Shown here: positions 6,724-13,544 of the stretch, one piece after another
Layout: each line of letters starts with the position of its first letter
How positions within the stretch are numbered: position 1 is the first letter of the stretch
Source: an uncultured Collinsella sp.
GTDB lineage: Bacteria; Actinomycetota; Coriobacteriia; Coriobacteriales; Coriobacteriaceae
Length of the DNA: 15,303 bases
NCBI GenBank assembly: GCA_900549185.1
Contig: URNM01000033.1
Coordinates: 1 to 15,303, forward strand
Reading direction: 5' to 3'
Notes under the pieces: generated by a model
Database searches by the model: none
Told to the model about the DNA's origin: nothing
The model's input: the letters and a program-made list of their open reading frames with translations, nothing else
Position numbers and translations under genes: made by a program

Positions 6724-7054
6724 CTATGTGGCCAATTCGCTTTCGGCCTTTAGCCTGCTCGAGGCGCGCGAGGATTGCGAGCTGTGCCCGGTGGGCGGCA
6801 TGTACCGTCGCCGCACCGCCGCCTTTGTGGGCCCCATGGCCGAGGATACCCTGCGCGCACTAGGGATTGACACGGCGTTTATCGGTGCCAACGGCATTCT
6901 GGACGGCGACGTGTCCACGTCCAACATGGACGAGGGCCGCATCCAGCAGTTCGCCTTTAGCAAGGCCGATGCGCGCTATCTGATTGCCGACTCCAGCAAG
7001 ATCGGAAGGCGATACTTCTGCCCCTGCCGGCGCGGGGGTACCGCTTTACAATGA
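6724..7054 (+). pseudogene. Remnant of a DeoR-family regulator (C-terminal fragment)
   Basis: From about 6724 to 7018 the DNA matches deoR positions about 1973-2267 without indels, with about 33 differences by my count (roughly 89% identity). The protein keeps NSLSAFSLLEAREDCELCPVGG through IADSSKIG but then runs into unrelated residues (FCPCRRGG...). The entire N-terminal helix-turn-helix and half of the sensor domain are missing, so it cannot be a working repressor. Many differences are synonymous, suggesting it diverged as a functional paralog before being truncated. Seven bases after its stop, ACGCGTAAATAA-type sequence echoes the region downstream of intact deoR. It lies between PTS permease 1 and fic, at the far edge of the GntR/PTS module. 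An expressed short protein cannot be excluded but is unlikely. Confidence 0.85.
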
Positions 7055-7102
7055 CGCGTAAATAACTTTGGGCAACAAGGATGAGGCTATTCTGGGATAT
7101 GA

Positions 7103-8335
7103 CTAGACTCCGTATTTCGTCTTTATGTCCCTTGAGAATGAATCGTAGTCTTCATAGAGCCCCTCTCTGCTTTCATCCTCGGCGTGGTTTACACGTTCAA
7201 GGAGCTTATCCTTTGGAGCCTCTTTTGTTATTGCGGCCTTGCTATCGGGTATTGTGGATTGCAAGAATAGTTCTAGAGCATGGACGTCTTTGAGTATGTA
7301 GCCCGTCGAACGACCCGCTCCTGTTTTTTCGATTGCGCTGCAACTAACAAGCTGACCGAGGGTTCGTTTAACGGTAACCTCGCTGATATCGGGGCAGTTG
7401 GATCGGATGTCGGATTTCTTAATGACGCCGGGTCTCTGTTGAAATAGAACGGCGATGCGCGCTTGCTTCGACATGGGACGAGTGCTTGATTCAATTAGGG
7501 TACGCTGCTCGAGCTGTCGGTAGGCGGCCAGGGTTGTTCCGAGCATGAAACGGATAAAGGGTGCTTCGGTGTTTTGATTTTCATTCCATCCAATGGAGCT
7601 TGCAGCGAGGGCGTTGTAGTAGAGCGCCTTGTTGTCTTCAATAAGTCGTTCGATGCTGATGTAACGCGCAACGTCGTGTCCAGTCTTTTCGAGTAGCAGC
7701 GTTGTAAGGAGCCGGCTCATCCTGCCATTGCCATCGTTGAAGGGATGAATGCTGACAAAATCGAAGATGAAGCGGAATGATATAAGGAGGGGGTCGCAAA
7801 CTTGACGAGATAAGGCGTCGTTGAGGGACCGACAGGCTTCTTCGATAAGTCCGGGGGTTGCTAGGGCCGAAGGCGGCCTAAAGCGCACAAATCGATTGCC
7901 TTGATCGTCGATGGAGATGATTTCGTTATCGCTATCTTTCCAATGGCCCCCATACGAGATTGCTGTGTGTACCATGAGGTCACGATGCAACTGCAAAATG
8001 ACCGATGGCGTTACGGGAATGAAATCGTGCTGCTCGTGAATAAGCGACAGCGCATCTCGGTATCCAGCGATTTCTTCCTCTGCACGGGAGCTTGGCTTGG
8101 CGGAATACGCCATGATTGCTTTGAGTCTTTTTTGGGTGGTAACAATTCCTTCAAGTCCGTTGGAGGATTGGGTGCTTTGGATCTTAGCTTCCTCCATAAG
8201 TGACGATAGAAGTTCGGGTTTGACTTGACTCAGAGCAAGCTGTCGGCCTTTATGCTCGCGTATCGAGAGGAGGAGGTTGGTGATTGGAGTTGCTTCGAGT
8301 TCCGCTGGGACTGTGGTGTAATCGAACTGGCGCAT
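7103..8335 (-). CDS. Fic-domain protein with C-terminal winged helix
   Basis: Fic proteins usually transfer AMP from ATP to hydroxyl side chains of target proteins. The complete active-site motif is present at residues 197-208: HPFNDGNGRMSR (catalytic His197, Asp201, anion-hole Gly/Asn, Arg205). An N-terminal inhibitory-helix motif of the S-x-x-x-E-G type is at 58-63 (SNGLEG, Glu62), so it is a class II, self-inhibited Fic protein. Residues about 289-348 form a predicted winged helix (DIRSNCPDISEVTVKRTLGQLV), common in stand-alone Fic proteins and suggestive of DNA binding. AAAGGAG is five bases before the ATG. No separate antitoxin is next to it. The gene is less GC-rich than the lac operons and unrelated to sugar use, so horizontal acquisition is plausible. 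The target is unknown. Confidence 0.92.
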   Translation of the reverse strand: MRQFDYTTVPAELEATPITNLLLSIREHKGRQLALSQVKPELLSSLMEEAKIQSTQSSNGLEGIVTTQKRLKAIMAYSAKPSSRAEEEIAGYRDALSLIHEQHDFIPVTPSVILQLHRDLMVHTAISYGGHWKDSDNEIISIDDQGNRFVRFRPPSALATPGLIEEACRSLNDALSRQVCDPLLISFRFIFDFVSIHPFNDGNGRMSRLLTTLLLEKTGHDVARYISIERLIEDNKALYYNALAASSIGWNENQNTEAPFIRFMLGTTLAAYRQLEQRTLIESSTRPMSKQARIAVLFQQRPGVIKKSDIRSNCPDISEVTVKRTLGQLVSCSAIEKTGAGRSTGYILKDVHALELFLQSTIPDSKAAITKEAPKDKLLERVNHAEDESREGLYEDYDSFSRDIKTKYGV

Positions 8336-8343
8336 GCGGCTCC

Positions 8344-8418
8344 TTTCGGTATCACGAACATACTTTCGATATCATAATACCATTAAATGATACCGAAAGT
8401 ATGTTCGTGATACCGAAA
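8344..8418. promoter_or_regulatory. Inverted repeat with 32-bp arms at the fic promoter
   Basis: Arms 8344-8375 and 8387-8418 are complementary at 31 of 32 positions around an 11-bp AT-rich loop. Each arm holds two direct copies of TTTCGrTATCAy about 20 bp apart, so there are four half-sites on one DNA face. A candidate -10 (TATTAT, minus strand) lies in the loop. The right end abuts the fic ribosome site (AAAGGAG, 8340-8346), overlapping it by three bases. The layout suits cooperative binding of a repressor, possibly Fic's own winged helix, or an RNA hairpin masking the ribosome site if transcription starts further upstream. Confidence 0.8.
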
Positions 8419-8473
8419 ACTAGAAACCATGCTTCATAACTGCTTGGAAAGTTTGGATTTGACTATCTTATTG

Positions 8474-8608
8474 TCTTGATCTGTAACAGGTAGACGGTCA
8501 AAAGTGGGCTACGTGTTACAGATTTAGATATTTCTGCTCGGGCGTTCCGTTTATCTCGATTTGTAACAACTAGGGCCGAAATACTCGGCTAGATGTTACA
8601 AATCGAGA
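8474..8608. repeat. Pair of 55-bp hairpin repeats, 80-bp period
   Basis: Units at 8474-8528 and 8554-8608 are each 55 bp, separated by a 25-bp linker ending TTCCGTTTA. The second has a perfect outer stem in which two positions differ from the family consensus on both arms (TCTCGATTTG with CAAATCGAGA). Its centre forms CTAG/CTAG and CCGA/TCGG stems. The pair lies just past the lacG1 terminator and upstream of the fic operator. Confidence 0.92.
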
Positions 8609-8633
8609 CAAACGGCCTGTTCGGGCCGCTCAA

Positions 8634-8679
8634 AACAAAAAGGCCGCATGCGAACCCATGGAGGGATTCGTATGCGGCC
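8634..8679 (-). terminator. Rho-independent terminator of the PTS2-lacG1 operon
   Basis: On the minus strand, a 13-bp stem (arms 8667-8679 and 8642-8654, one mismatch) with a 12-nt loop is followed by TTTTTGTTTTG. It starts about 22 bases after the lacG1 stop. Confidence 0.9.
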
Positions 8680-8701
8680 GACAGGGGATATGCGGCAAAA
8701 G

Positions 8702-10123
8702 TTAGGCCATGAGCAGGCCGGTCTCCGCGACGTTCTTGTACCAGTACGCGCTCGCCTTGGGATAGCGCTTCTGGGTCTCAAAGTCGATGTAGAACAGGCC
8801 ATAGCGCTTGTTATAGCCGTTGGTCCAGGAGAACTGGTCCTGCAGCGACCACACGAAGTAACCGTCGACGTTTACGCCGCCGTCGATTGCCTTGAGGATC
8901 CACGCGAGATGCTGACGCATGTAGTCGATGCGAGGGGCGTCATCGATAAAGCCGTCCTCAAAGTCGTCCTTATAGCCCATGCCGTTTTCGGTGATGTAAA
9001 TCTTCTTGTAGTTGGGGTAATCGTTTTTAATGCGGAGCAGCAGGTCGTAGAGGCCCTCGGGATAGATAATCCAGTCCCAATCGGTGGTGGGTACGCCTTC
9101 GCGCACGCATGACTCGCCCACGCCCTTGAGGAACCAGCGCGAGGAGCCCTTGTCGCCGGTGCCATTGTGGTTGATGTCGTTTTCGCCCTCGGCGGCACGC
9201 AGGAACTGGCACTTGTAGGTGTTGACGCCCAAGCAATCGTTGTAGGGGAGCGCGGCGGTCAGCGCGGCGATGTCCTCGTCGCGGACGTCGAGCTCGCCGC
9301 CGGCGATATGGGCCAGCTTGGTCGCAGCCTCCATGGTGTCGGCTGCATAGTGGCCGCGGAAGGTGGCGTCGAGTACCCAGCGGTTGTTGATGACGTCGGC
9401 CATGCGAGCTGCCTCGCAGTCGGCGGCGTTGTTGGGGTCGAGGGGATACTTGGGCTCCAGGTTCTGGACAATGCCGATCTCGCCCTCAAAGCCGCCCTCA
9501 TGGAAGGCGACGACAGCCTTGGCGTGGGCCACCATCATGTTGTGCATGAGCTGGAAGGCCTTGTCCAGGCGGTACTTCTCGCCGTGCGGCCAGTTGCCGA
9601 CGATAAAGCTGCCCTCGGCGGTTGCGGGAATCTCGTTAAAGGTAAACCAGTGCTTGACCTCGGTGAACTCGGCAAAGCAGAACTTGGCGTACTCGACAAA
9701 GGCGTCAATCGTCGTGCGCGTCAGGAAACCCTCGCCGCCGTTCTGGTAAAAGGCCTCGGGCGTATCGAAGTGATCGAGCGTGACATAGGGGATTACGCCA
9801 GCTTTGTTGCAGGTGGCGAAAAGCTCGTGATAGAAGGCAACGCCCTCGGGGTTGATCTCGCCAGTGCCGTTGGGGAAGATGCGGCTCCAAGCGATGGAGA
9901 CGCGGATACCGTTGATGCCGAAGCGCTGGCACAGGTCGATATCGACCGGGTACTTGTTGTAGAAATCGCTTGCGGGGTCGGGGGAGAAGCGACCCTGAGC
10001 TGCCAGGAAATCGTCCCAGGGCACTTTGCCCTTGCCGTGCGTGCGGGTCTCGCCCTCAACCTGGTAAGCGGCGGTGGCGCCGCCAAATACAAAGCCGTCG
10101 GGGAACTGCATGGGGTTGGTCAT
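8702..10123 (-). CDS. lacG: 6-phospho-beta-galactosidase (GH1), copy 1
   Basis: Hydrolyses lactose-6'-phosphate and similar beta-galactoside 6-phosphates in the cytoplasm. This 473-residue GH1 protein has the acid/base Glu164 in TFNEI and the nucleophile Glu379 in ITENGMG. The phosphate-binding loop SWTNGYNKRYG supplies Ser432, Lys439 and Tyr441, and Trp433 sits where LacG enzymes carry Trp and 6-phospho-beta-glucosidases carry a small residue, so galactoside specificity is likely. The N-terminal FVFGGATAAYQVEGETRTHGKG and overall length match lactococcal LacG closely. AAAGGA precedes the ATG by about seven bases. It is second in an operon 77 bp behind PTS permease 2, which would deliver its phosphorylated substrate. 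Regulation is presumably through the upstream LacI operator. Confidence 0.94.
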   Translation of the reverse strand: MTNPMQFPDGFVFGGATAAYQVEGETRTHGKGKVPWDDFLAAQGRFSPDPASDFYNKYPVDIDLCQRFGINGIRVSIAWSRIFPNGTGEINPEGVAFYHELFATCNKAGVIPYVTLDHFDTPEAFYQNGGEGFLTRTTIDAFVEYAKFCFAEFTEVKHWFTFNEIPATAEGSFIVGNWPHGEKYRLDKAFQLMHNMMVAHAKAVVAFHEGGFEGEIGIVQNLEPKYPLDPNNAADCEAARMADVINNRWVLDATFRGHYAADTMEAATKLAHIAGGELDVRDEDIAALTAALPYNDCLGVNTYKCQFLRAAEGENDINHNGTGDKGSSRWFLKGVGESCVREGVPTTDWDWIIYPEGLYDLLLRIKNDYPNYKKIYITENGMGYKDDFEDGFIDDAPRIDYMRQHLAWILKAIDGGVNVDGYFVWSLQDQFSWTNGYNKRYGLFYIDFETQKRYPKASAYWYKNVAETGLLMA

Positions 10124-10159
10124 GAGTCATCCTTTCTGTGGGATACGAAAAGGGGAGGG

Positions 10160-10183
10160 ATGCCCGAACTGGGGATCCGGGCA
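10160..10183 (-). other. Hairpin between PTS2 and lacG1
   Basis: TGCCCG and CGGGCA arms enclose a short loop in the 77-bp intercistronic gap. No T-run follows, so read-through into lacG1 is expected. A stronger hairpin occupies the equivalent position between the third PTS gene and lacG2. Such structures may set differential expression or mRNA processing. Confidence 0.45.
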
Positions 10184-10200
10184 CCAACAGAGGGAGGAAA

Positions 10201-11991
10201 CTAGTCGAGGTTCTCGCGGAGCCACTTGATGGCGCCAGCGGGATCGCGGGTAAGGTCGATATATTCCTTACCGCGCGGGGCGAGCAGCTTAATGCCCAGG
10301 CGATCGGTGTCGGCCTTCATGTCGTTGTAGTAGCTACGGACCTGCGGGGCAAGCACGATAACGTCGTACTGATCCATGATGGCAGTGTGCTGGCCATAGG
10401 CGCCTGCGGAGGAAGCGATGTTCTCTCCGGTCTGCGCAGCACCTTCCTTGATGGCGTTGGCAAGCATGGCAGAGGTGCCGGCGCCGGCGCACAGGACGAG
10501 GACCTTCAGGCCGTCGACATCCTTCTTGGCGGATGCATCGGCAGCACGCTCGGGCTGATCGGCGACAGGCTCGCTGCCGGCGGCGGCAGCAGCGGTCGGC
10601 TCGACGGAAGCGGTGACAGCGGCGGTCTGCTCGACAGCGGGCGCAGAGGTGCTGGCGGCGATGGTGGCAGCACCATCGGACTCAAGACCCAGCTCGGCGG
10701 CGCGCTCGGCCTCCTGGTCGCAGAGCAGCTTATCGTATGCCTTCAAGAACGGCAGGTAGATGATGGCGTCCAGCAAGATGATGATCGCGACAAATACCAG
10801 GGCGATAAGCTGGAAGTTTGTGGTAATGAAGATGCCGATGGGGGCAGGGGTAGCCCAAGGCACCACGAAGGAGAAGCCGTTCATGCCCACGTTATCGATA
10901 AAGAACTTGGCAACACTCACGTTGACGCAGCCGGCGGCAACAAAGGGGATGAGCATGTAAGGGTTAAGGATCATCGGCGCGCCAAAGAGCAGCGGCTCGT
11001 TGACGGCGAAGGCAACAGGAACAATCGAGGCCTTACCGACGGCTTTGAGCTGCTTGGACTTCATAAAGAGAATCAGCAGAAGCGGCACGATGAACGTGGC
11101 GCCGGTGCCGCCGAACTCACCCACGAGCGACATGTTAAAGGTGAGGGAGTGGGCGGGGTGGCCGCCTGCCAGCAGAACCTGCAGGTTCTCGGCCTGGTTG
11201 GCAAGACGGATGGGGTCGATGCCCGGCTGGACAATCGAAGGACCGTGGACACCGATGAACCAGAAGAACGCGGTGGCCGCCTGAATAAGGATGAGTCCGG
11301 GGTAGGTCTCTGCCGCAGTGAAGAGCGGGGAGAGCAGCTTGATGAGCAGCTCGGAGAACGGAACGCCCATGAGGTTGCGCACGACGACATCGATGATGCC
11401 GCAGATGATGACGGCGCCGCCAAAGGGGATAATGTCGCGGAAGTTCTGAGCGATGGCGCCCGGGACCTCCTTGGGCAGCTTAATGGTCAGATCGCGCGAG
11501 ACGCAGAATTTGTAGACCCACACGGTAATGAACGCGGCGATATAGGCCGAGAACAGACCGCGCGTGCCCATGCTGGTGCAATCGAAGACCGAAAGTTCGG
11601 AGCCGTTGAACTTGGTGGTGAACTGCGTGACTGCGAGCAGCAGCATGCTGCACTGGGCGGCCACCATGGTGGAACCGTCGTTGAGCACTTTGCCGGCGGG
11701 CATGCGACGGTTCATGGAAGCCGTAAAGTTCTTGGCGGTGGTGCCGGCAACCATGATGCCCATGACGCCCATGGTGAAGTTGTACAGCTTATTGCACCAG
11801 TCGATGAGCGGCTGGGGCAGCGTGATGCCAACTACGCCAGGAAGGGTGGCAATCAGCAGGAAGATCGAAGAGGTGAGGACGATGGGCATGCACCCAAGGA
11901 ATCCGTCCTTAATGGCCTGGAGGTAGACGTTCCTCGAGATCTTCTCAAAGAACGGTTGATGCTTTTCGAGCATCTTTACGATGGCGTCCAT
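10201..11991 (-). CDS. lacE: Lactose-family PTS EIICB permease (PTS 2)
   Basis: A membrane transporter that brings in and phosphorylates a beta-galactoside, probably lactose. EIIC spans about residues 1-425, with hydrophobic helices, GVHG (His249) and VNEPLLFGAPMILNP (Glu332). An unusually long Ala/Pro/Glu-rich linker (about 430-492) leads to EIIB, with phosphocysteine Cys501 in VLVLCAGAGTSAMLANAI and the ending APRGKEYIDLTRDP. At 596 residues it is slightly longer than most LacE because of the linker. AAAGGAG is five bases before the ATG. It heads the operon with lacG1, which supports lactose-type specificity, and is divergent from lacI. The EIIA subunit (LacF) needed to phosphorylate Cys501 is absent here and must be encoded elsewhere. 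Confidence 0.94.
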   Translation of the reverse strand: MDAIVKMLEKHQPFFEKISRNVYLQAIKDGFLGCMPIVLTSSIFLLIATLPGVVGITLPQPLIDWCNKLYNFTMGVMGIMVAGTTAKNFTASMNRRMPAGKVLNDGSTMVAAQCSMLLLAVTQFTTKFNGSELSVFDCTSMGTRGLFSAYIAAFITVWVYKFCVSRDLTIKLPKEVPGAIAQNFRDIIPFGGAVIICGIIDVVVRNLMGVPFSELLIKLLSPLFTAAETYPGLILIQAATAFFWFIGVHGPSIVQPGIDPIRLANQAENLQVLLAGGHPAHSLTFNMSLVGEFGGTGATFIVPLLLILFMKSKQLKAVGKASIVPVAFAVNEPLLFGAPMILNPYMLIPFVAAGCVNVSVAKFFIDNVGMNGFSFVVPWATPAPIGIFITTNFQLIALVFVAIIILLDAIIYLPFLKAYDKLLCDQEAERAAELGLESDGAATIAASTSAPAVEQTAAVTASVEPTAAAAAGSEPVADQPERAADASAKKDVDGLKVLVLCAGAGTSAMLANAIKEGAAQTGENIASSAGAYGQHTAIMDQYDVIVLAPQVRSYYNDMKADTDRLGIKLLAPRGKEYIDLTRDPAGAIKWLRENLD

Positions 11992-12068
11992 AGAGCTCCT
12001 TTGCTACTTGATGCGCGATGCATGTGGATGGAACTGGTCGTCGATGGATGGTCAGGACTGCCCGGAAA

Positions 12069-12087
12069 CCTTCCTGCTTAAGGAAGG
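12069..12087. other. Small hairpin in the PTS2 leader
   Basis: CCTTCCT (12069-12075) pairs with AGGAAGG (12081-12087) around five bases, directly beside the large palindromic operator. It would lie in the 5' leader of the PTS2 transcript. No T-run is present, so its role, if any, is unclear. Confidence 0.35.
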
Positions 12088-12121
12088 CATTGCGAAATGA
12101 CAACGTTGTCATTTCGCAATG
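12088..12121. promoter_or_regulatory. 34-bp perfect palindrome, LacI-type operator
   Basis: The half-site CATTGCGAAATGACAAC is followed immediately by its exact complement. The centre TGACAACGTTGTCA has the AACGTT core typical of LacI-family operators with a central CG. A second half-site, TGACAACGT, overlaps its edge (12120-12128). It lies between divergent PTS2 and lacI, so the LacI protein next door is the likely binder, repressing PTS2-lacG1 and possibly itself. Confidence 0.82.
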
Positions 12122-12158
12122 ACAACGTAAGACATTTTTGGAAGAGCAACAAGGATTT

Positions 12159-12223
12159 ACGGGTGAGCGGTCGATATTGTCCGGTAAACGGTTGATTTAT
12201 CAGTCAGGCAGGTAGTGTATGCT
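12159..12223 (+). promoter_or_regulatory. lacI promoter region with tandem GGTrAaCGGTtG motifs
   Basis: GGTGAGCGGTCGAT (12162-12175) and GGTAAACGGTTGAT (12183-12196) agree at 11 of 14 positions and are 21 bp apart, two helical turns. A -10-like TATGCT lies at 12218-12223; a good -35 is not obvious (TTGATT at 12192 is 20 bp away), which would suit an activated promoter. The second copy differs by one base from a motif in the PTS1/DUF7916 gap. Confidence 0.45.
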
Positions 12224-12265
12224 AGAACGCAAAAAGCAAGCGATAGAGAACCGAGTGGAGAAGCA

Positions 12266-13276
12266 GTGGCAACGATGGACAAGAAAAATGTCTCGATGAA
12301 TGATGTGGCAGTTGCCGCGGGTGTTTCTCTCAAGACGGTTTCGCGTGTGATCAACGAGCCCGATAGCGTGCGAGAGTCGACACGCGATAAGGTTCATTCG
12401 GCCATGGAGGCGCTCGGGTTTCGAACCAACTTTGCCGCGCGTTCGCTCAAGTTAGGCCGTTACGGGTGCATCGGCGTGGTGCTGTTTCACTTGTCGGGCG
12501 GTGCCGTGGACATGATTGACGGTATCGCCGATGCCGCCGAAGAACGCGGCTTTGCGCTCACGATGATCAAAAAGCGGGCAGGGGAGAAGATGACCCTTGC
12601 CGATGCGGCACGTAGGATGTCGCAGCTGCCTGTTGATGGCATGATCTTCAACCTGCGTCAGATGGTCGATGACTTTGATACCTTTGAGGCACCGAAAGAC
12701 CTCAAGACGGTGATTATCACGCCGATGGAGCATCCTACCTGCTCTACCGTTAGTGACGATCAAGAGGGTGGTGCGCGCATGGCGTGCGAGTACTTCTTAA
12801 ATCGCGGGCACAAGAACGTGTACTTCGTCTCTGGTAAGAAAGAAGCGCTGTCGAGCCAGTGCCGTATGAAAGGTTGGCGAGCGGCACTCGAGGCGCATGG
12901 CATTGAGCCGCCCGAGCCTCTGCAAGGCGATTGGAATGCGGATAGTGGCTATGCCGCGGGCCTTGTGCTTGCCGATAAACCCGATTGCACGGCGGTCCTC
13001 GCTGCTAACGACTGCATGGCAAACGGCGTGATGATGGCTCTACGTGACAAAGGGCTCAGTGTGCCCGACGACGTGTCCGTGATCGGCTTTGATGACGAGC
13101 TTTACAAGACGATTCCCAACTCGATTCTGACGTCGGTGAAGTTCCGTCACCGAGAGCTGGGCGTCCGTGCGCTCAACGAAGTCGTCGCAGGTCTGGAAGC
13201 CCCGAGCTCCAGAAGCCGTACGCTCGTCTCGGGTGTGCTGGTCGAGCGTTCCAGCGTGAAGGACCTGCGGGCGTAG
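12266..13276 (+). CDS. LacI-family transcriptional regulator
   Basis: A repressor expected to control the divergent PTS2-lacG1 operon. The N-terminal helix-turn-helix (about residues 9-32) reads VSMNDVAVAAGVSLKTVSRVIN, followed by the hinge helix TRDKVHSAMEALGFRTNFAARSL. The rest is a periplasmic-binding-protein-like sensor domain: GRYGCIGVVLFHLSGG, VDGMIFNLR, ACEYFLNRGHKNVYFVSG, VLAANDCMANGVMMALRDKGLSVPDDVSVIGFDD. At 336 residues it is of normal length. I chose the GTG at 12266, with GGAG five bases upstream; ATG 12275 is too far from that site, and the open frame up to 12215 has no better signal. The ligand is probably a galactoside or its phosphate, from context only. Confidence 0.9.
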   Translation: MATMDKKNVSMNDVAVAAGVSLKTVSRVINEPDSVRESTRDKVHSAMEALGFRTNFAARSLKLGRYGCIGVVLFHLSGGAVDMIDGIADAAEERGFALTMIKKRAGEKMTLADAARRMSQLPVDGMIFNLRQMVDDFDTFEAPKDLKTVIITPMEHPTCSTVSDDQEGGARMACEYFLNRGHKNVYFVSGKKEALSSQCRMKGWRAALEAHGIEPPEPLQGDWNADSGYAAGLVLADKPDCTAVLAANDCMANGVMMALRDKGLSVPDDVSVIGFDDELYKTIPNSILTSVKFRHRELGVRALNEVVAGLEAPSSRSRTLVSGVLVERSSVKDLRA

Positions 13277-13294
13277 ACGTGCTCGGCCTGTTTG

Positions 13295-13429
13295 TCTCAA
13301 TCTGTAACAGGTAGGGCCGAAAATCTCAGCTAGATGTTACAGATTGAGATTTTTGGCCCGGCTTATTCCGTTTGTCTCAATCTGTAACAACTAGACGGTC
13401 AAAAGTGGTCTACATGTTACAGATCGAGA
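13295..13429. repeat. Pair of 55-bp hairpin repeats, 80-bp period
   Basis: Units at 13295-13349 and 13375-13429 are each 55 bp with a 25-bp linker at 13350-13374. The linker matches the one at 2545-2569 at 23 of 25 positions. The first unit has a perfect 15-bp outer stem followed by TTTTT, so it may terminate lacI on the plus strand. The second has an inner TAGAC/GTCTA stem. The pair lies between the converging lacI and lacG2 genes. Confidence 0.92.
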
Positions 13430-13449
13430 CAAACGGCCCCCAGGCCGAA

Positions 13450-13498
13450 CAAAAACAAAAGACCGGGGGCGGCGCGCCGTGTGACGTGCCGCCCCCGG
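13450..13498 (-). terminator. Rho-independent terminator of lacG2
   Basis: On the minus strand, an 11-bp G+C stem (13488-13498 with 13463-13473) around a 14-nt loop is followed by a T-rich tail (TCTTTTGTTTTTG). It starts about 46 bases after the lacG2 stop. Confidence 0.9.
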
Positions 13499-13544
13499 CT
13501 GAGAAATGGGGACAGGTTATGTGGGCAGGCGACCCTGCCAGCCG

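Noticed and set aside
7901..8203. Plus-strand 100-codon frame within fic
   Set aside because: It is opposite the catalytic Fic domain with no ribosome site or recognisable motif.
9167..10204. Plus-strand open frame of 345 codons
   Set aside because: It is antisense to lacG1, with Val/Gly/Ala-rich shadow composition and no family match.
10138..12081. Plus-strand open frame of 647 codons
   Set aside because: It is antisense to PTS permease 2, whose protein is clearly recognisable; the translation is low-complexity Gly/Asp/Arg-rich, as expected for a shadow frame in GC-rich DNA.
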